From: Synergistaceae bacterium
GTDB taxonomy: Bacteria > Synergistota > Synergistia > Synergistales > Synergistaceae
Assembly (NCBI GenBank): GCA_031283975.1
Contig: JAITAT010000211.1
Location: forward strand, 1-5,487
Length of the DNA: 5,487 nt
Reading direction: 5' to 3'
Shown piece by piece: positions 1 to 5,487 of this stretch. Numbering within the stretch: position 1 is the first letter of the stretch; each line of letters begins with the position of its first letter. A program made the translations under genes and the position numbers. Under the pieces are notes generated by a model. It was not told the DNA's origin and did no database searches. It saw only the letters and a program-made list of their open reading frames with translations.

Positions 1-29
1 CCGAGCAGAGAAGCCGCGAATTGAAAACA

Positions 30-66
30 GACGGGGCTGCCGGTATTAAAAACCGGCAGCCCCGTC
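30..66 (-). terminator. Intrinsic terminator after the lipoprotein gene, possibly bidirectional
   Basis: A perfect 14-bp inverted repeat (arms 30-43 and 53-66, mostly G+C) encloses a 9-base A+T loop. It begins 15 bases beyond the TGA stop of the minus-strand gene ending at 81. Read on the minus strand the stem is followed by TGTTTTC, a modest U-tract. Read on the plus strand it is followed by a TTTTCTTTC run, so it could also stop a plus-strand transcript arriving from the left. The stem is unambiguous; that it acts as a terminator is inferred from its position. Confidence 0.75.
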
Positions 67-80
67 GCGCTTTTCTTTCG

Positions 81-2054
81 TCAGAACATAAACCCAAGGA
101 GCTTCCAGTTCGCCAGAAAGAACATATAGCCTGTTTCAAAGAAAGCCACGGATATGATTGCGACCTTCTCAAGCCAGTGATAATCGGGGCTCAACAACTT
201 AGATAATATTCGAAACCATAACCACGCCAGCAACAGGGCGCCGAAGAGAGGGATCAAAAACAACGCTTTTACCTGATAAGGCACAAATACGCGAAATTCA
301 TTTCCCATTGTTATTAGCGATATGATCATTCCGACGACGAAAGAAATCTGTACCGCGCAGAAAAACGACGATATCACCCATAGCTCCGTATCGGATGCGT
401 AACCGATTTCCCACGGAAAATTACCTTTATTGTTGGTCAATCCTATAAAAAGCCCCAAAAAAGAAACGCTTGCCGCCCCTATGAAAGAAGCCAAAATAAC
501 CATTTGCCAGTAATGGCTTTCCGGTGTCGGAAGTTTATCGCAGGTGTTGCCGGCCCCGCCGATTATCAGGTTGGAAACCGCTCCCAGTTCGTCGCGCTGA
601 AAAAACATGTATTCATCCGTGAAAAACCCGTCGGTCCCTACCATCCTGAAAATATCGCCGGAAACATCAGTAGGCAGCCATCGGGTTGGGGGGACGTCAC
701 CAATCGTATGACGCGCGACGACAAAGGCATCCTCCAATGAAATGGATATCTGATCGCGTGCAATGCCGGCCACTTTCGCCGCGGTTTTTTTCGGAACGTT
801 ATTGAGCCTGTAATAGCCTTGTATGTCGGGATAGACGGCGATGTTCGCGCTGCTATTCGGGGATTTTCTGTCTTCCGAGACGGGGAAAAATCTCTTCACC
901 ACGGATGAAGCCAACTCGTCGCTGAAATTTACCGCTGATGAGTTCGCGGCAATGAACAAGCCGAAATTTTTTTCCGGTATCAGCATGAGGAATGCCGAAT
1001 ACCCCGGGATATTTCCGTATTGCTGCAGGGTCCTAAGCCCCTCGACCCGTTTTTCTATATACCCTATTCCTATGCCGTTGATGTCGGGGTGCGGTGAAAA
1101 ATGACGCCTCAGCATGCTTTTAGCGTGAGTTTCCCCGAGTACGCGGCTTCTTCTCAGCGCCCCGCCCGAAAGGGCCGCTATCATAAAGCGGCTCATATCG
1201 GAGGCCGTCGAACTCATCCCGGTTGCGGGCATATCGTAGCGGTATTCATACGGGACTTTCGTTCCGTTACTCTCATACCCGGCCGCCAGGTTTTTCATTT
1301 CCTCGTCGTTCGGCATGAATGCACTGCTGTTCATTTCCAACGGCTGAAAGACATTTTTCTTGATGGACGCGCCGAAATCCAGCCTGGAATAACGTTCCAC
1401 TATCGATCCCAAAATGGAATAACCCATGCCGGAGAAACAGTAATACACGCCCGGTTCCGCAAAACGCGGCGGCATCTTCTTTTGCAGAAAGGAAGCGTAA
1501 TTTCTCTCATCCGCCGACGTCGGAGCCGCGATTTCCAGTTCTTTGAAGTCGAATCCGGCGGTATGGGTCAGCAGTTGTCTCGGTGTTATCGGGCGCTCGA
1601 AAGTATTCGGAATTTTCCATCGTCTCAGATAGACGTTGACGTCCTCGTCCAGGTTTATGCGGCCGCGTTCCGACAGTTGCATCACAGCCGCCGCCGTTAT
1701 CGGTTGGGAGATGGAGCCGACCCTGAACATGGTTCGCTCCGGATCGACCGGAGCGCCGCTCTCTTTGTCCGCGACTCCATAGCCTTTCAGGTACAGGATC
1801 TCTCCGTCGCGGACCGCGGTTAAAACCATTCCCGGCGCTCCCCTCTCCTTCTGAACCCCGGAGAGAAAACCGTCGACAAACGACGCGAATTCCCTCTGTT
1901 CGCCGCCGAGCCTTTGTGGAGCGTTACGTGCCGCGGCGGCCGCGTCGGATCTGAAAAAACCGGGGCCGCATGCGATGAAAAAGAACGCTGTCATCAACGG
2001 AAAGAGGGCGCGAAGAAATTTTCCGCGTTTCATGGAATGCCGCGGATTCCCCAT
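81..2054 (-). CDS. Serine-hydrolase (beta-lactamase/PBP-like) lipoprotein with four C-terminal TM helices, degenerate active site
   Basis: This is a 657-aa protein of the beta-lactamase/transpeptidase-like family (PF00144 type). Family members are penicillin-binding or esterase-like serine hydrolases acting at the cell envelope. The N-terminus is a lipoprotein-like signal: basic residues, a hydrophobic stretch (about 17-28) and FIAC with Cys29. The fold is clear from FRVGSIS near 110-116, LLTHTAGF near 160, EPG...GYSILG near 200-216, STASDMSRFM near 282-291 and NIPGYSAFLMLIP near 348-360. All three catalytic motifs are altered: SxxK reads S114-I-S-Q117, YxN reads F207-S-G209, and the usual HxG reads Q345-Y-G347. 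A linker domain (about 400-515) is followed by four membrane helices near 517-540, 558-583, 592-616 and 630-650. The frame stays open to 2216, but that extension has no signal character and lies upstream of the likely promoter. The ATG at 2054 has AAAGGG 8 bases upstream; the ATG at 2033 is the alternative. The fold is certain. The substrate is unknown, and activity is doubtful. Confidence 0.85.
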   Translation of the reverse strand: MGNPRHSMKRGKFLRALFPLMTAFFFIACGPGFFRSDAAAAARNAPQRLGGEQREFASFVDGFLSGVQKERGAPGMVLTAVRDGEILYLKGYGVADKESGAPVDPERTMFRVGSISQPITAAAVMQLSERGRINLDEDVNVYLRRWKIPNTFERPITPRQLLTHTAGFDFKELEIAAPTSADERNYASFLQKKMPPRFAEPGVYYCFSGMGYSILGSIVERYSRLDFGASIKKNVFQPLEMNSSAFMPNDEEMKNLAAGYESNGTKVPYEYRYDMPATGMSSTASDMSRFMIAALSGGALRRSRVLGETHAKSMLRRHFSPHPDINGIGIGYIEKRVEGLRTLQQYGNIPGYSAFLMLIPEKNFGLFIAANSSAVNFSDELASSVVKRFFPVSEDRKSPNSSANIAVYPDIQGYYRLNNVPKKTAAKVAGIARDQISISLEDAFVVARHTIGDVPPTRWLPTDVSGDIFRMVGTDGFFTDEYMFFQRDELGAVSNLIIGGAGNTCDKLPTPESHYWQMVILASFIGAASVSFLGLFIGLTNNKGNFPWEIGYASDTELWVISSFFCAVQISFVVGMIISLITMGNEFRVFVPYQVKALFLIPLFGALLLAWLWFRILSKLLSPDYHWLEKVAIISVAFFETGYMFFLANWKLLGFMF

Positions 2055-2094
2055 ACCACTCGCCCTTTGGGCAGTTTTCGGCGGCGACGGACGA

Positions 2095-2123
2095 ATTATA
2101 AATATCATTGCACTAGTCTGCAC
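2095..2123 (-). promoter_or_regulatory. Putative promoter of the lipoprotein gene
   Basis: A perfect TATAAT -10 box lies at 2095-2100 on the minus strand. At 17-bp spacing the -35 hexamer would be GTGCAG (2118-2123), a poor match, so this promoter may be weak or depend on an activator. Transcription would start near 2088, giving a leader of about 35 bases to the ATG at 2054. That excludes the longer reading frame starting at 2216. Nothing else convincing is seen between here and the operon terminator at about 2294. Confidence 0.5.
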
Positions 2124-2293
2124 CAGCCATCCCCTACCCTCTTTCCTGATGTATCCTGCGAAACATATCGACCTCATAGCATTCAAGTGAACTGTTTGCC
2201 GATGATTATACTTCAACTTGAAAACGTTGTTTGATCCCCCGCATATTTGTTTAAATTAGCTTCGTTCCGGAGCGGTTTTAGCGGCGCGCGCAT

Positions 2294-2342
2294 AAAATAA
2301 ACCCTCCAGAGGCGTACCGTTTCGGCGCGTCAGTGGAGGATT
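2294..2342 (-). terminator. Probable terminator of the rny-ymdB operon
   Basis: On the minus strand a 9-bp stem pairs AATCCTCCA (2342-2334) with TGGAGGGTT (2308-2300), with one G-U pair. The loop contains a smaller GCGCCG/CGG-TA-CGC hairpin. The stem is followed by TATTTT, a short U-rich run. It lies about 90 bases beyond the ymdB stop and before the lipoprotein promoter, where an operon terminator would be expected. The stem is seen directly; function is inferred, and the loop is longer than usual. Confidence 0.5.
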
Positions 2343-2434
2343 GTAATTTAAGGTCATCGAGTTGTCTCTGGCAATTTTGATGATATATTCTCACCGTTTG
2401 GCAAACATATCCCTCCGTGAATATCGAACCGGCG

Positions 2435-3214
2435 TCACTGTTCAATCCCGACGCTGAACCTCCGAATATCGAAAGCCCGGCCCGTTTCGTCATCAATATC
2501 GGCGATTATCCCCTGCATCAGCGGTATGTTTGTCTCTATTTCGAATTTGCACGGCATGCCGTATAAAAATTTCGGCAGCACTGATTCATAACTGTTACCG
2601 ATGACGCCCCCGTGTCCTCCGGTCATGCCGGCGTCGGTTATGTACGCCGTACCTCCGGGAAGTATCGACGCGTCCGCGGTCTGAACGTGAGTATGTGTGC
2701 CGGCAAATACCGAGACCCGTCCGTCGAGATACTTCCCGAGCGCTATCTTTTCGGCCGTCGCCTCGGCGTGAAAATCCACGAAGATCACCGTAGCCTTCAT
2801 TTCCTCGAGAACCGCGTCCGCGGTTCTGAACGGGCAATCGACCGGCGACATGAACGCCCTTCCCTGCAAATTTACGACGCCAACCGCACAGCCGTGTTTT
2901 ACGAACACCCCGTACCCGGTTCCCGCCGCCCCGAAAGGGTAATTTGCCGGCCGCAGAACTCTGTTCTCTCGATTCAGAACGGGAATAAATTCCCTTTTAT
3001 CCCAGATATGATTGCCGGACGTCATAACGTCAACGCCAAGCGCGAAGATTTCGTCCATCAGTTTTTCGGTCATGCCGAAACCCGACGCGGCGTTTTCACA
3101 ATTGACGATCGTGAAATCGAACGGACCGAATTTTTGGCGAAGCGCGGGCAGGTTTTCTCTCAGAGCTCCCCTGCCGGGTCTTCCGCATATATCGCCCGCA
3201 AAAAGTATTCGCAT
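2435..3214 (-). CDS. ymdB: YmdB-family metallophosphoesterase (TIGR00282 type)
   Basis: This 259-aa protein matches the usual family length of about 260. YmdB proteins are dinuclear-metal phosphodiesterases that hydrolyse 2',3'- or 3',5'-cyclic nucleotides; in Bacillus they influence RNA levels and the biofilm/motility decision. The metal ligands are all visible in order: GD8 in MRILFAGD, NCE40-N41, GN68-H69, F148-H149 in VDFHAEAT, and H174/H176 in AGTHTH. The glycine-rich TDAGMTG segment follows. I chose the ATG at 3214 because family members typically begin M-R/K-I-L-F. An in-frame GTG at 3223 would overlap the rny stop as GTGA, giving 262 aa. Either way it is the second gene of the rny operon, and no strong Shine-Dalgarno sequence is present, so translation is probably coupled to rny. 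The C-terminal ADIDDETGRAFDIRRF is normal for the family. The function assignment is by motif, and the exact substrate is not shown by the sequence. Confidence 0.93.
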   Translation of the reverse strand: MRILFAGDICGRPGRGALRENLPALRQKFGPFDFTIVNCENAASGFGMTEKLMDEIFALGVDVMTSGNHIWDKREFIPVLNRENRVLRPANYPFGAAGTGYGVFVKHGCAVGVVNLQGRAFMSPVDCPFRTADAVLEEMKATVIFVDFHAEATAEKIALGKYLDGRVSVFAGTHTHVQTADASILPGGTAYITDAGMTGGHGGVIGNSYESVLPKFLYGMPCKFEIETNIPLMQGIIADIDDETGRAFDIRRFSVGIEQ

Positions 3215-3219
3215 GGCCG

Positions 3220-4749
3220 TCACTTCGCGTATTCGATCGCTCTCGTCTCCCTTATGAGAGTGACCTTTATCTGTCCGGGATATTTCATTTCGGACTCTAT
3301 CTTACGCGCGATATCATAGGCCAGTTTCTGCATTTCGCCTTCGTCGGTCGTTTCCGGGGACACCGCTACCCGAACCTCACGTCCCGCTTGTATGGCGAAT
3401 GCCTTGTTCACTCCGTTGAACGAGTTCGCGATTTCTTCCAATTTTTCCAGCCGTTTTACATACGCGTCGAGGCTTTCCCTGCGAGCGCCCGGACGCGACG
3501 CGCTGGCGGCGTCGGCCGCGGCTACCAGAAGCGCGTACAGTGACTGCGGCTCCTCATCCTCGTGATGTGAGGCGATCGCGTTGATTATTTCGGCGGACTC
3601 GTTATAGCGCTTGGCCAAATCAGCGCCGATAACCGCGTGCGGCCCCTCCACTTGATGGTCGACGGCTTTGCCTATATCGTGAAGCAGCCCGGCTCTTTTC
3701 GCGGTCCCCTCGTCGAGGCCGAGTTCGGCCGCGAAAAGCCCGCACAAGTGTGCGACTTCAAGGCTGTGATGCAGTGCATTTTGACCGTAGCTTGCCCTGA
3801 ACCGCAATTGCCCTATCAGCTTCGCGAGTTCCGGATGTATGTGTTTGATGCCGGTTTCCAGGAGAGCTTCCTCCCCGGACTCCATCACCTGGATATCCAC
3901 GTCTCGCCGCGCTTTGTCTATTATTTCCTCTATGCGCGCCGGATGTATCCTGCCATCCTGTATCAGACGCTCCAGCGACAGACGAGCCACTTCCCGGCGT
4001 ATAGGATCGAAACAGCTCAGTGTGACGGCTTCCGGAGTATCGTCCACAATGAGGTCAACACCTGTCAGCGTTTCAAAAGTCCTGATATTCCTGCCCTCTC
4101 TGCCGATTATACGGCCCTTCATTTCATCGGAGGGTATCTGCACGACGCTCACCGCAATCTCGGAAGTGAAATCGACGCTGCAGCGCTGAACCGCTACGGC
4201 GATTATCTCCTGCGCCTTTCTGTCCGCGTCGCGACGGGCGCGCTCTTCCATCTCCTTGAGTCTGAGTCCTATAATATGATTGGCTTCCGATTCGACCTCG
4301 CGCAGCAGGAGTTGTTTCGCTTCGTCGCGGGACATCTGAGATATTTCTTCAAGCCTGTCAACAAGCTGGCCTTCTCTTTGGGAGAGAGCCTCGGTCTTTT
4401 GCTTCACTTCTTCCAGTTTCTGTTTGTATTCTTCCTCGCGTTTTGCTACGTTCTCCAGTTTTCTGTCGAGATTTTCCTCCTTCTGTTCAAGTTTACGTTC
4501 GGTACGCTGAAGTTCTGTTTTGCGTTCTCTCGTCTCTTTGTCAACTTCCTGACGGAGGCGATGAATTTCGTCGCGAGTTTCCGCCATAAGCTCTTTTCTG
4601 GCTTTTTCAGCTTTGTCCGCCGCTTCCTGCAGCAGTTTTTCGGCTTTGGAAACCGCGCCTTCCTCTCTTTTTCCCTGCAAGGCCCTGTAGACGACTATCC
4701 CGCCGACAAGACCCGCTATTACTGAACAAATTCCGATCATAAGATTCAT
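3220..4749 (-). CDS. rny: Ribonuclease Y (membrane-anchored endoribonuclease)
   Basis: This 509-aa protein is close to the usual 510-520. RNase Y initiates mRNA decay by endonucleolytic cleavage from the inner face of the cytoplasmic membrane. Domains in order: an N-terminal membrane helix (about 4-22); a long charged coiled coil rich in Glu, Lys, Arg and Gln (about 25-185); a KH RNA-binding domain (about 195-265) with the GxxG loop G216-R-E-G219; and an HD phosphohydrolase domain with HH327-328, the signature H357-D358 in [10 protein letters not shown]395-396 and D413. No key residue is missing. The frame stays open to 4845, but the ATG at 4749 is preceded by GAGGTGAT, a perfect 8-base anti-SD match ending 7 bases upstream, and gives the expected immediate membrane helix. 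The stop (TGA 3220-3222) abuts or overlaps ymdB, the conserved partner. Transcription likely starts near 4846. Confidence 0.97.
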   Translation of the reverse strand: MNLMIGICSVIAGLVGGIVVYRALQGKREEGAVSKAEKLLQEAADKAEKARKELMAETRDEIHRLRQEVDKETRERKTELQRTERKLEQKEENLDRKLENVAKREEEYKQKLEEVKQKTEALSQREGQLVDRLEEISQMSRDEAKQLLLREVESEANHIIGLRLKEMEERARRDADRKAQEIIAVAVQRCSVDFTSEIAVSVVQIPSDEMKGRIIGREGRNIRTFETLTGVDLIVDDTPEAVTLSCFDPIRREVARLSLERLIQDGRIHPARIEEIIDKARRDVDIQVMESGEEALLETGIKHIHPELAKLIGQLRFRASYGQNALHHSLEVAHLCGLFAAELGLDEGTAKRAGLLHDIGKAVDHQVEGPHAVIGADLAKRYNESAEIINAIASHHEDEEPQSLYALLVAAADAASASRPGARRESLDAYVKRLEKLEEIANSFNGVNKAFAIQAGREVRVAVSPETTDEGEMQKLAYDIARKIESEMKYPGQIKVTLIRETRAIEYAK

Positions 4750-4755
4750 GTTCTC

Positions 4756-4763
4756 TATCACCT
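4756..4763 (-). promoter_or_regulatory. Start-deciding ribosome binding site of rny
   Basis: GAGGTGAT on the minus strand matches eight consecutive bases of the 16S anti-Shine-Dalgarno complement and ends 7 bases before the ATG at 4749. This favours that start over the upstream in-frame ATG at 4770, which would place the site inside the coding region. Confidence 0.8.
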
Positions 4764-4852
4764 CATCCATATCATTTGTCAAGGTACATGCCGGCCGCGA
4801 TCCGTGGAATACATAAATCCATAATCCGAAAATTTCAGCCCGCAACTGTCTA

Positions 4853-4881
4853 ATTTTACAGGCAATTCAACTTTTACTCAA
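4853..4881 (-). promoter_or_regulatory. Probable promoter of the rny-ymdB operon
   Basis: On the minus strand TTGAGT (4881-4876, 4 of 6 to TTGACA) and TAAAAT (4858-4853, 5 of 6 to TATAAT) are separated by exactly 17 bases. The start would be near 4846, giving a leader of about 97 bases before the rny ATG. The leader shows no recognisable riboswitch. Confidence 0.6.
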
Positions 4882-4906
4882 GTGCGCCGGCAAAGCCCTG
4901 CAAAAA

Positions 4907-4918
4907 TTTACCTGTAAA
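4907..4918. repeat. Small palindrome TTTAC-CT-GTAAA between the divergent promoters
   Basis: A 12-base perfect dyad with 5-base arms lies between the -35 of the rny promoter and the -35 of the tRNA promoter. It is embedded in a 9-base direct repeat AAAAATTTA (4902-4910 and 4916-4924). Its CCTGTAAAA half (4911-4919) is repeated inverted as TTTTACAGG at 4854-4862, over the rny -10. It could be an operator, but A+T-rich DNA gives such matches easily. Confidence 0.3.
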
Positions 4919-4926
4919 AATTTATA

Positions 4927-4956
4927 TTGACCGAAACATCGTCAATCTGGTAATAT
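4927..4956 (+). promoter_or_regulatory. Probable promoter of tRNA-Cys
   Basis: TTGACC (4927-4932, 5 of 6 to the -35 consensus) and TAATAT (4951-4956, 4 of 6 to the -10 consensus) are 18 bases apart. Transcription would start near 4963, a short leader before the mature tRNA 5' end at 4975, as expected for a singleton tRNA gene. Confidence 0.5.
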
Positions 4957-4974
4957 ACAATATATTAATCAAAT

Positions 4975-5048
4975 GGCGGCATAGCCAAGCGGTAAGGCAG
5001 AGGACTGCAAATCCTTTACCCCCGGTTCGAATCCGGGTGCCGCCTCCA
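4975..5048 (+). tRNA. tRNA-Cys (anticodon GCA), CCA encoded
   Basis: A 74-base cloverleaf can be drawn. The acceptor stem pairs GGCGGCA (4975-4981) with TGCCGCC (5038-5044). The D arm contains AGCCAAGCGGTAAGGC. The anticodon loop is CTGCAAA with GCA at 5007-5009. The T arm is CCCGG-TTCGAAT-CCGGG (5021-5037). The discriminator is T5045, the base expected for cysteine tRNAs, followed by genomically encoded CCA (5046-5048). It is intact, delivers cysteine for UGC/UGU codons, and is immediately followed by an integrase gene in the same orientation. Its 3' end is therefore the likely attachment site of an integrated element, with the element's copy restoring or preserving the tRNA sequence. Confidence 0.97.
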
Positions 5049-5071
5049 GAATTAAATTCAAGTCAAGTGAT

Positions 5072-5114
5072 AAAATCGCTGAATCCAGTAAAACCAAGGA
5101 CTCAGCGATTTTTT
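5072..5114 (+). terminator. Intrinsic terminator downstream of tRNA-Cys
   Basis: An 11-bp perfect stem pairs AAAATCGCTGA (5072-5082) with TCAGCGATTTT (5102-5112). It extends inward by TCC/GGA after one A-C mismatch and ends in TTTTTT (5109-5114). It begins 24 bases beyond the tRNA CCA. The shape is typical of a Rho-independent terminator isolating the tRNA from the integrase gene. If the crossover lies in the tRNA 3' end, this hairpin may belong to the incoming element rather than to the original host locus. Confidence 0.8.
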
Positions 5115-5127
5115 ATTGGGTTCTGGA

Positions 5128-5157
5128 GTGACTTAAAGCCATGTACACGAATATAGA
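5128..5157 (+). promoter_or_regulatory. Candidate promoter of the integrase gene (weak)
   Basis: GTGACT (5128-5133, 4 of 6) and TATAGA (5152-5157, 4 of 6) are 18 bases apart. The start would be near 5164, inside the left arm of the inverted repeat at 5158-5171. It is the best candidate between the tRNA terminator and the integrase start, but the match is modest. Confidence 0.3.
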
Positions 5158-5207
5158 CACCGGGTAAGATACCGTGTAAAATTTTCAGGAAAATATCTTA
5201 CCCGGTG
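5158..5207. repeat. Perfect 14-bp inverted repeat abutting the integrase ribosome binding site
   Basis: CACCGGGTAAGATA (5158-5171) is matched exactly by its reverse complement (5194-5207) across a 22-base A+T-rich spacer. The spacer holds a smaller dyad, ATTTTC-AG-GAAAAT (5181-5194). The right arm ends on the first base of the Shine-Dalgarno GGAGGTG (5207-5213). No U-run follows, so it is not a simple terminator. It could be an operator, a pair of recombinase arm sites, or an RNA hairpin limiting integrase translation. Confidence 0.85.
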
Positions 5208-5217
5208 GAGGTGCAAA

Positions 5218-5487
5218 ATGGCTCTGAACGACGTTACGGTCAGAAATGTTAAACCTGATGGGAAAGCATTCAAGTTGAAAGATTCTGACGGGCTTTTTCT
5301 CGATGTCCGGCCCTCCGGCAAAAAAATTTGGAGAGTTCGATATTGGATCAAGCAGAAAGAAAACACTCTGACGCTTGGAGAATATCCCGCAGTCAGTCTC
5401 AAAGATGCGCGGGTAATGCGCGACGAGGCGAGGAAACTCATTGTCGTGGGCATTAGGCCGGAATCACCGAAACAGGCGAACAGCAGC
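5218..5487 (+). CDS. int: P4-type tyrosine recombinase/integrase, N-terminal part (runs off window)
   Basis: Only the first 90 codons are in the window, with no stop. They form the N-terminal arm-type DNA-binding domain (DUF4102/PF13356) of P4-like tyrosine recombinases. Visible family features are LND..VRNVKP near 3-12, LKDSDGLFLDVRPSGKKIW near 19-37, TLTLGEYPAVSLKDAR near 50-64, and RDEARKLIVVGIRP near 67-80. The core-binding and catalytic domains (R...H-R...Y) would lie beyond 5487, so intactness cannot be judged. The ATG at 5218 follows GGAGGTG (5207-5213) with a 4-base gap, a strong ribosome binding site. The gene lies 169 bases downstream of tRNA-Cys and reads away from it, the usual arrangement for tRNA-integrated islands and satellites. 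Such enzymes integrate and excise the element by site-specific recombination at a tRNA 3' end. The family call is confident; which element it serves is not visible. Confidence 0.92.
   Translation, partial: MALNDVTVRNVKPDGKAFKLKDSDGLFLDVRPSGKKIWRVRYWIKQKENTLTLGEYPAVSLKDARVMRDEARKLIVVGIRPESPKQANSS

Noticed and set aside
1101..1823. 240-aa plus-strand open frame
   Set aside because: It is antisense to the serine-hydrolase domain, with Arg/His-rich shadow composition and no recognisable domain.
2055..2216. N-terminal extension of the lipoprotein gene to the in-frame ATG at 2216
   Set aside because: It would bury the signal peptide behind more than 50 residues of non-signal sequence, and it starts upstream of the TATAAT box at 2095-2100.
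2278..2496. 72-aa minus-strand open frame overlapping the ymdB 3' end
   Set aside because: It overlaps ymdB by about 60 bases in another frame, resembles no family I recognise, has no clear ribosome binding site, and runs through the terminator hairpin.
2612..3319. 235-aa plus-strand open frame
   Set aside because: It is antisense to ymdB and the rny 3' end, with no domain features and Arg-rich shadow composition.
3637..4725. 362-aa plus-strand open frame
   Set aside because: It is antisense to rny; the Phe/Leu-rich translation is the mirror of the Glu/Lys coiled coil, and rny is unmistakable.
4777..4782. Exact TTGACA on the minus strand upstream of rny
   Set aside because: At 17-bp spacing the -10 would be GATAGA, only 4 bases before the rny ATG, which would delete the strong ribosome binding site from the mRNA.
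4749..4846. Riboswitch or T-box in the rny leader
   Set aside because: The roughly 97-base leader shows no recognisable aptamer, specifier stem or terminator/antiterminator pair.
5133..5453. 106-aa minus-strand open frame
   Set aside because: It is antisense to the integrase N-terminus, whose family motifs are clear, and it crosses the inverted repeat.
1..5487. CRISPR array, insertion sequence ends or defence cluster
   Set aside because: No regularly spaced direct repeats, no transposase-like frame and no defence-type genes are present; any island cargo lies outside the window.

Overview
The window holds a compact bacterial chromosomal segment that ends, on its right, at what looks like the left edge of an integrated element. 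Three genes lie on the minus strand: rny (ribonuclease Y), a YmdB-family metallophosphoesterase, and a serine-hydrolase-fold lipoprotein. A tRNA-Cys and the first 90 codons of a tyrosine recombinase lie on the plus strand.

The organism is not identifiable with confidence. An rny-ymdB gene pair is typical of Firmicutes, Synergistota and other phyla that use RNase Y. The base composition is moderate (49% G+C over the 240 bases at 5221-5460; the rny region looks higher by eye), TGA is a stop codon, and the integrase is of the P4-like, DUF4102-bearing type often seen in Gram-negative-type bacteria. A diderm RNase Y-containing lineage such as Synergistota would fit all of this, but that is a guess.

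Layout: 1-80 carries a strong hairpin terminator at the 3' end of the lipoprotein gene. 81-2054 (minus) encodes a lipoprotein with a beta-lactamase/PBP-like domain and four C-terminal membrane helices. Its SxxK, YxN and HxG motifs are all degraded, so it is probably a pseudoenzyme. The 380-base gap 2055-2434 contains the lipoprotein promoter (perfect TATAAT) and a hairpin terminator for the upstream operon; nothing else in it is convincing. 2435-4749 (minus) is the rny-ymdB operon, with the two genes abutting or overlapping by GTGA. Its start is fixed by an 8-base Shine-Dalgarno match, and a good sigma-70-type promoter lies about 100 bases upstream. 4750-4974 is a divergent promoter region. 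4975-5048 is tRNA-Cys(GCA) with encoded CCA, followed by a hairpin terminator. 5049-5217 carries that terminator and a perfect 14-bp inverted repeat abutting the ribosome binding site of the integrase gene, which starts at 5218 and runs off the window.

How the genes work together: rny and ymdB form an RNA-metabolism operon (a membrane-anchored endoribonuclease and a cyclic-nucleotide/RNA-modulating phosphoesterase). The lipoprotein gene has its own promoter and terminator and need not be functionally linked. The tRNA-Cys/integrase pair is the classic arrangement of a tRNA-targeted genomic island. Any novel cargo would lie to the right of this window, and no complete new system is visible inside it.
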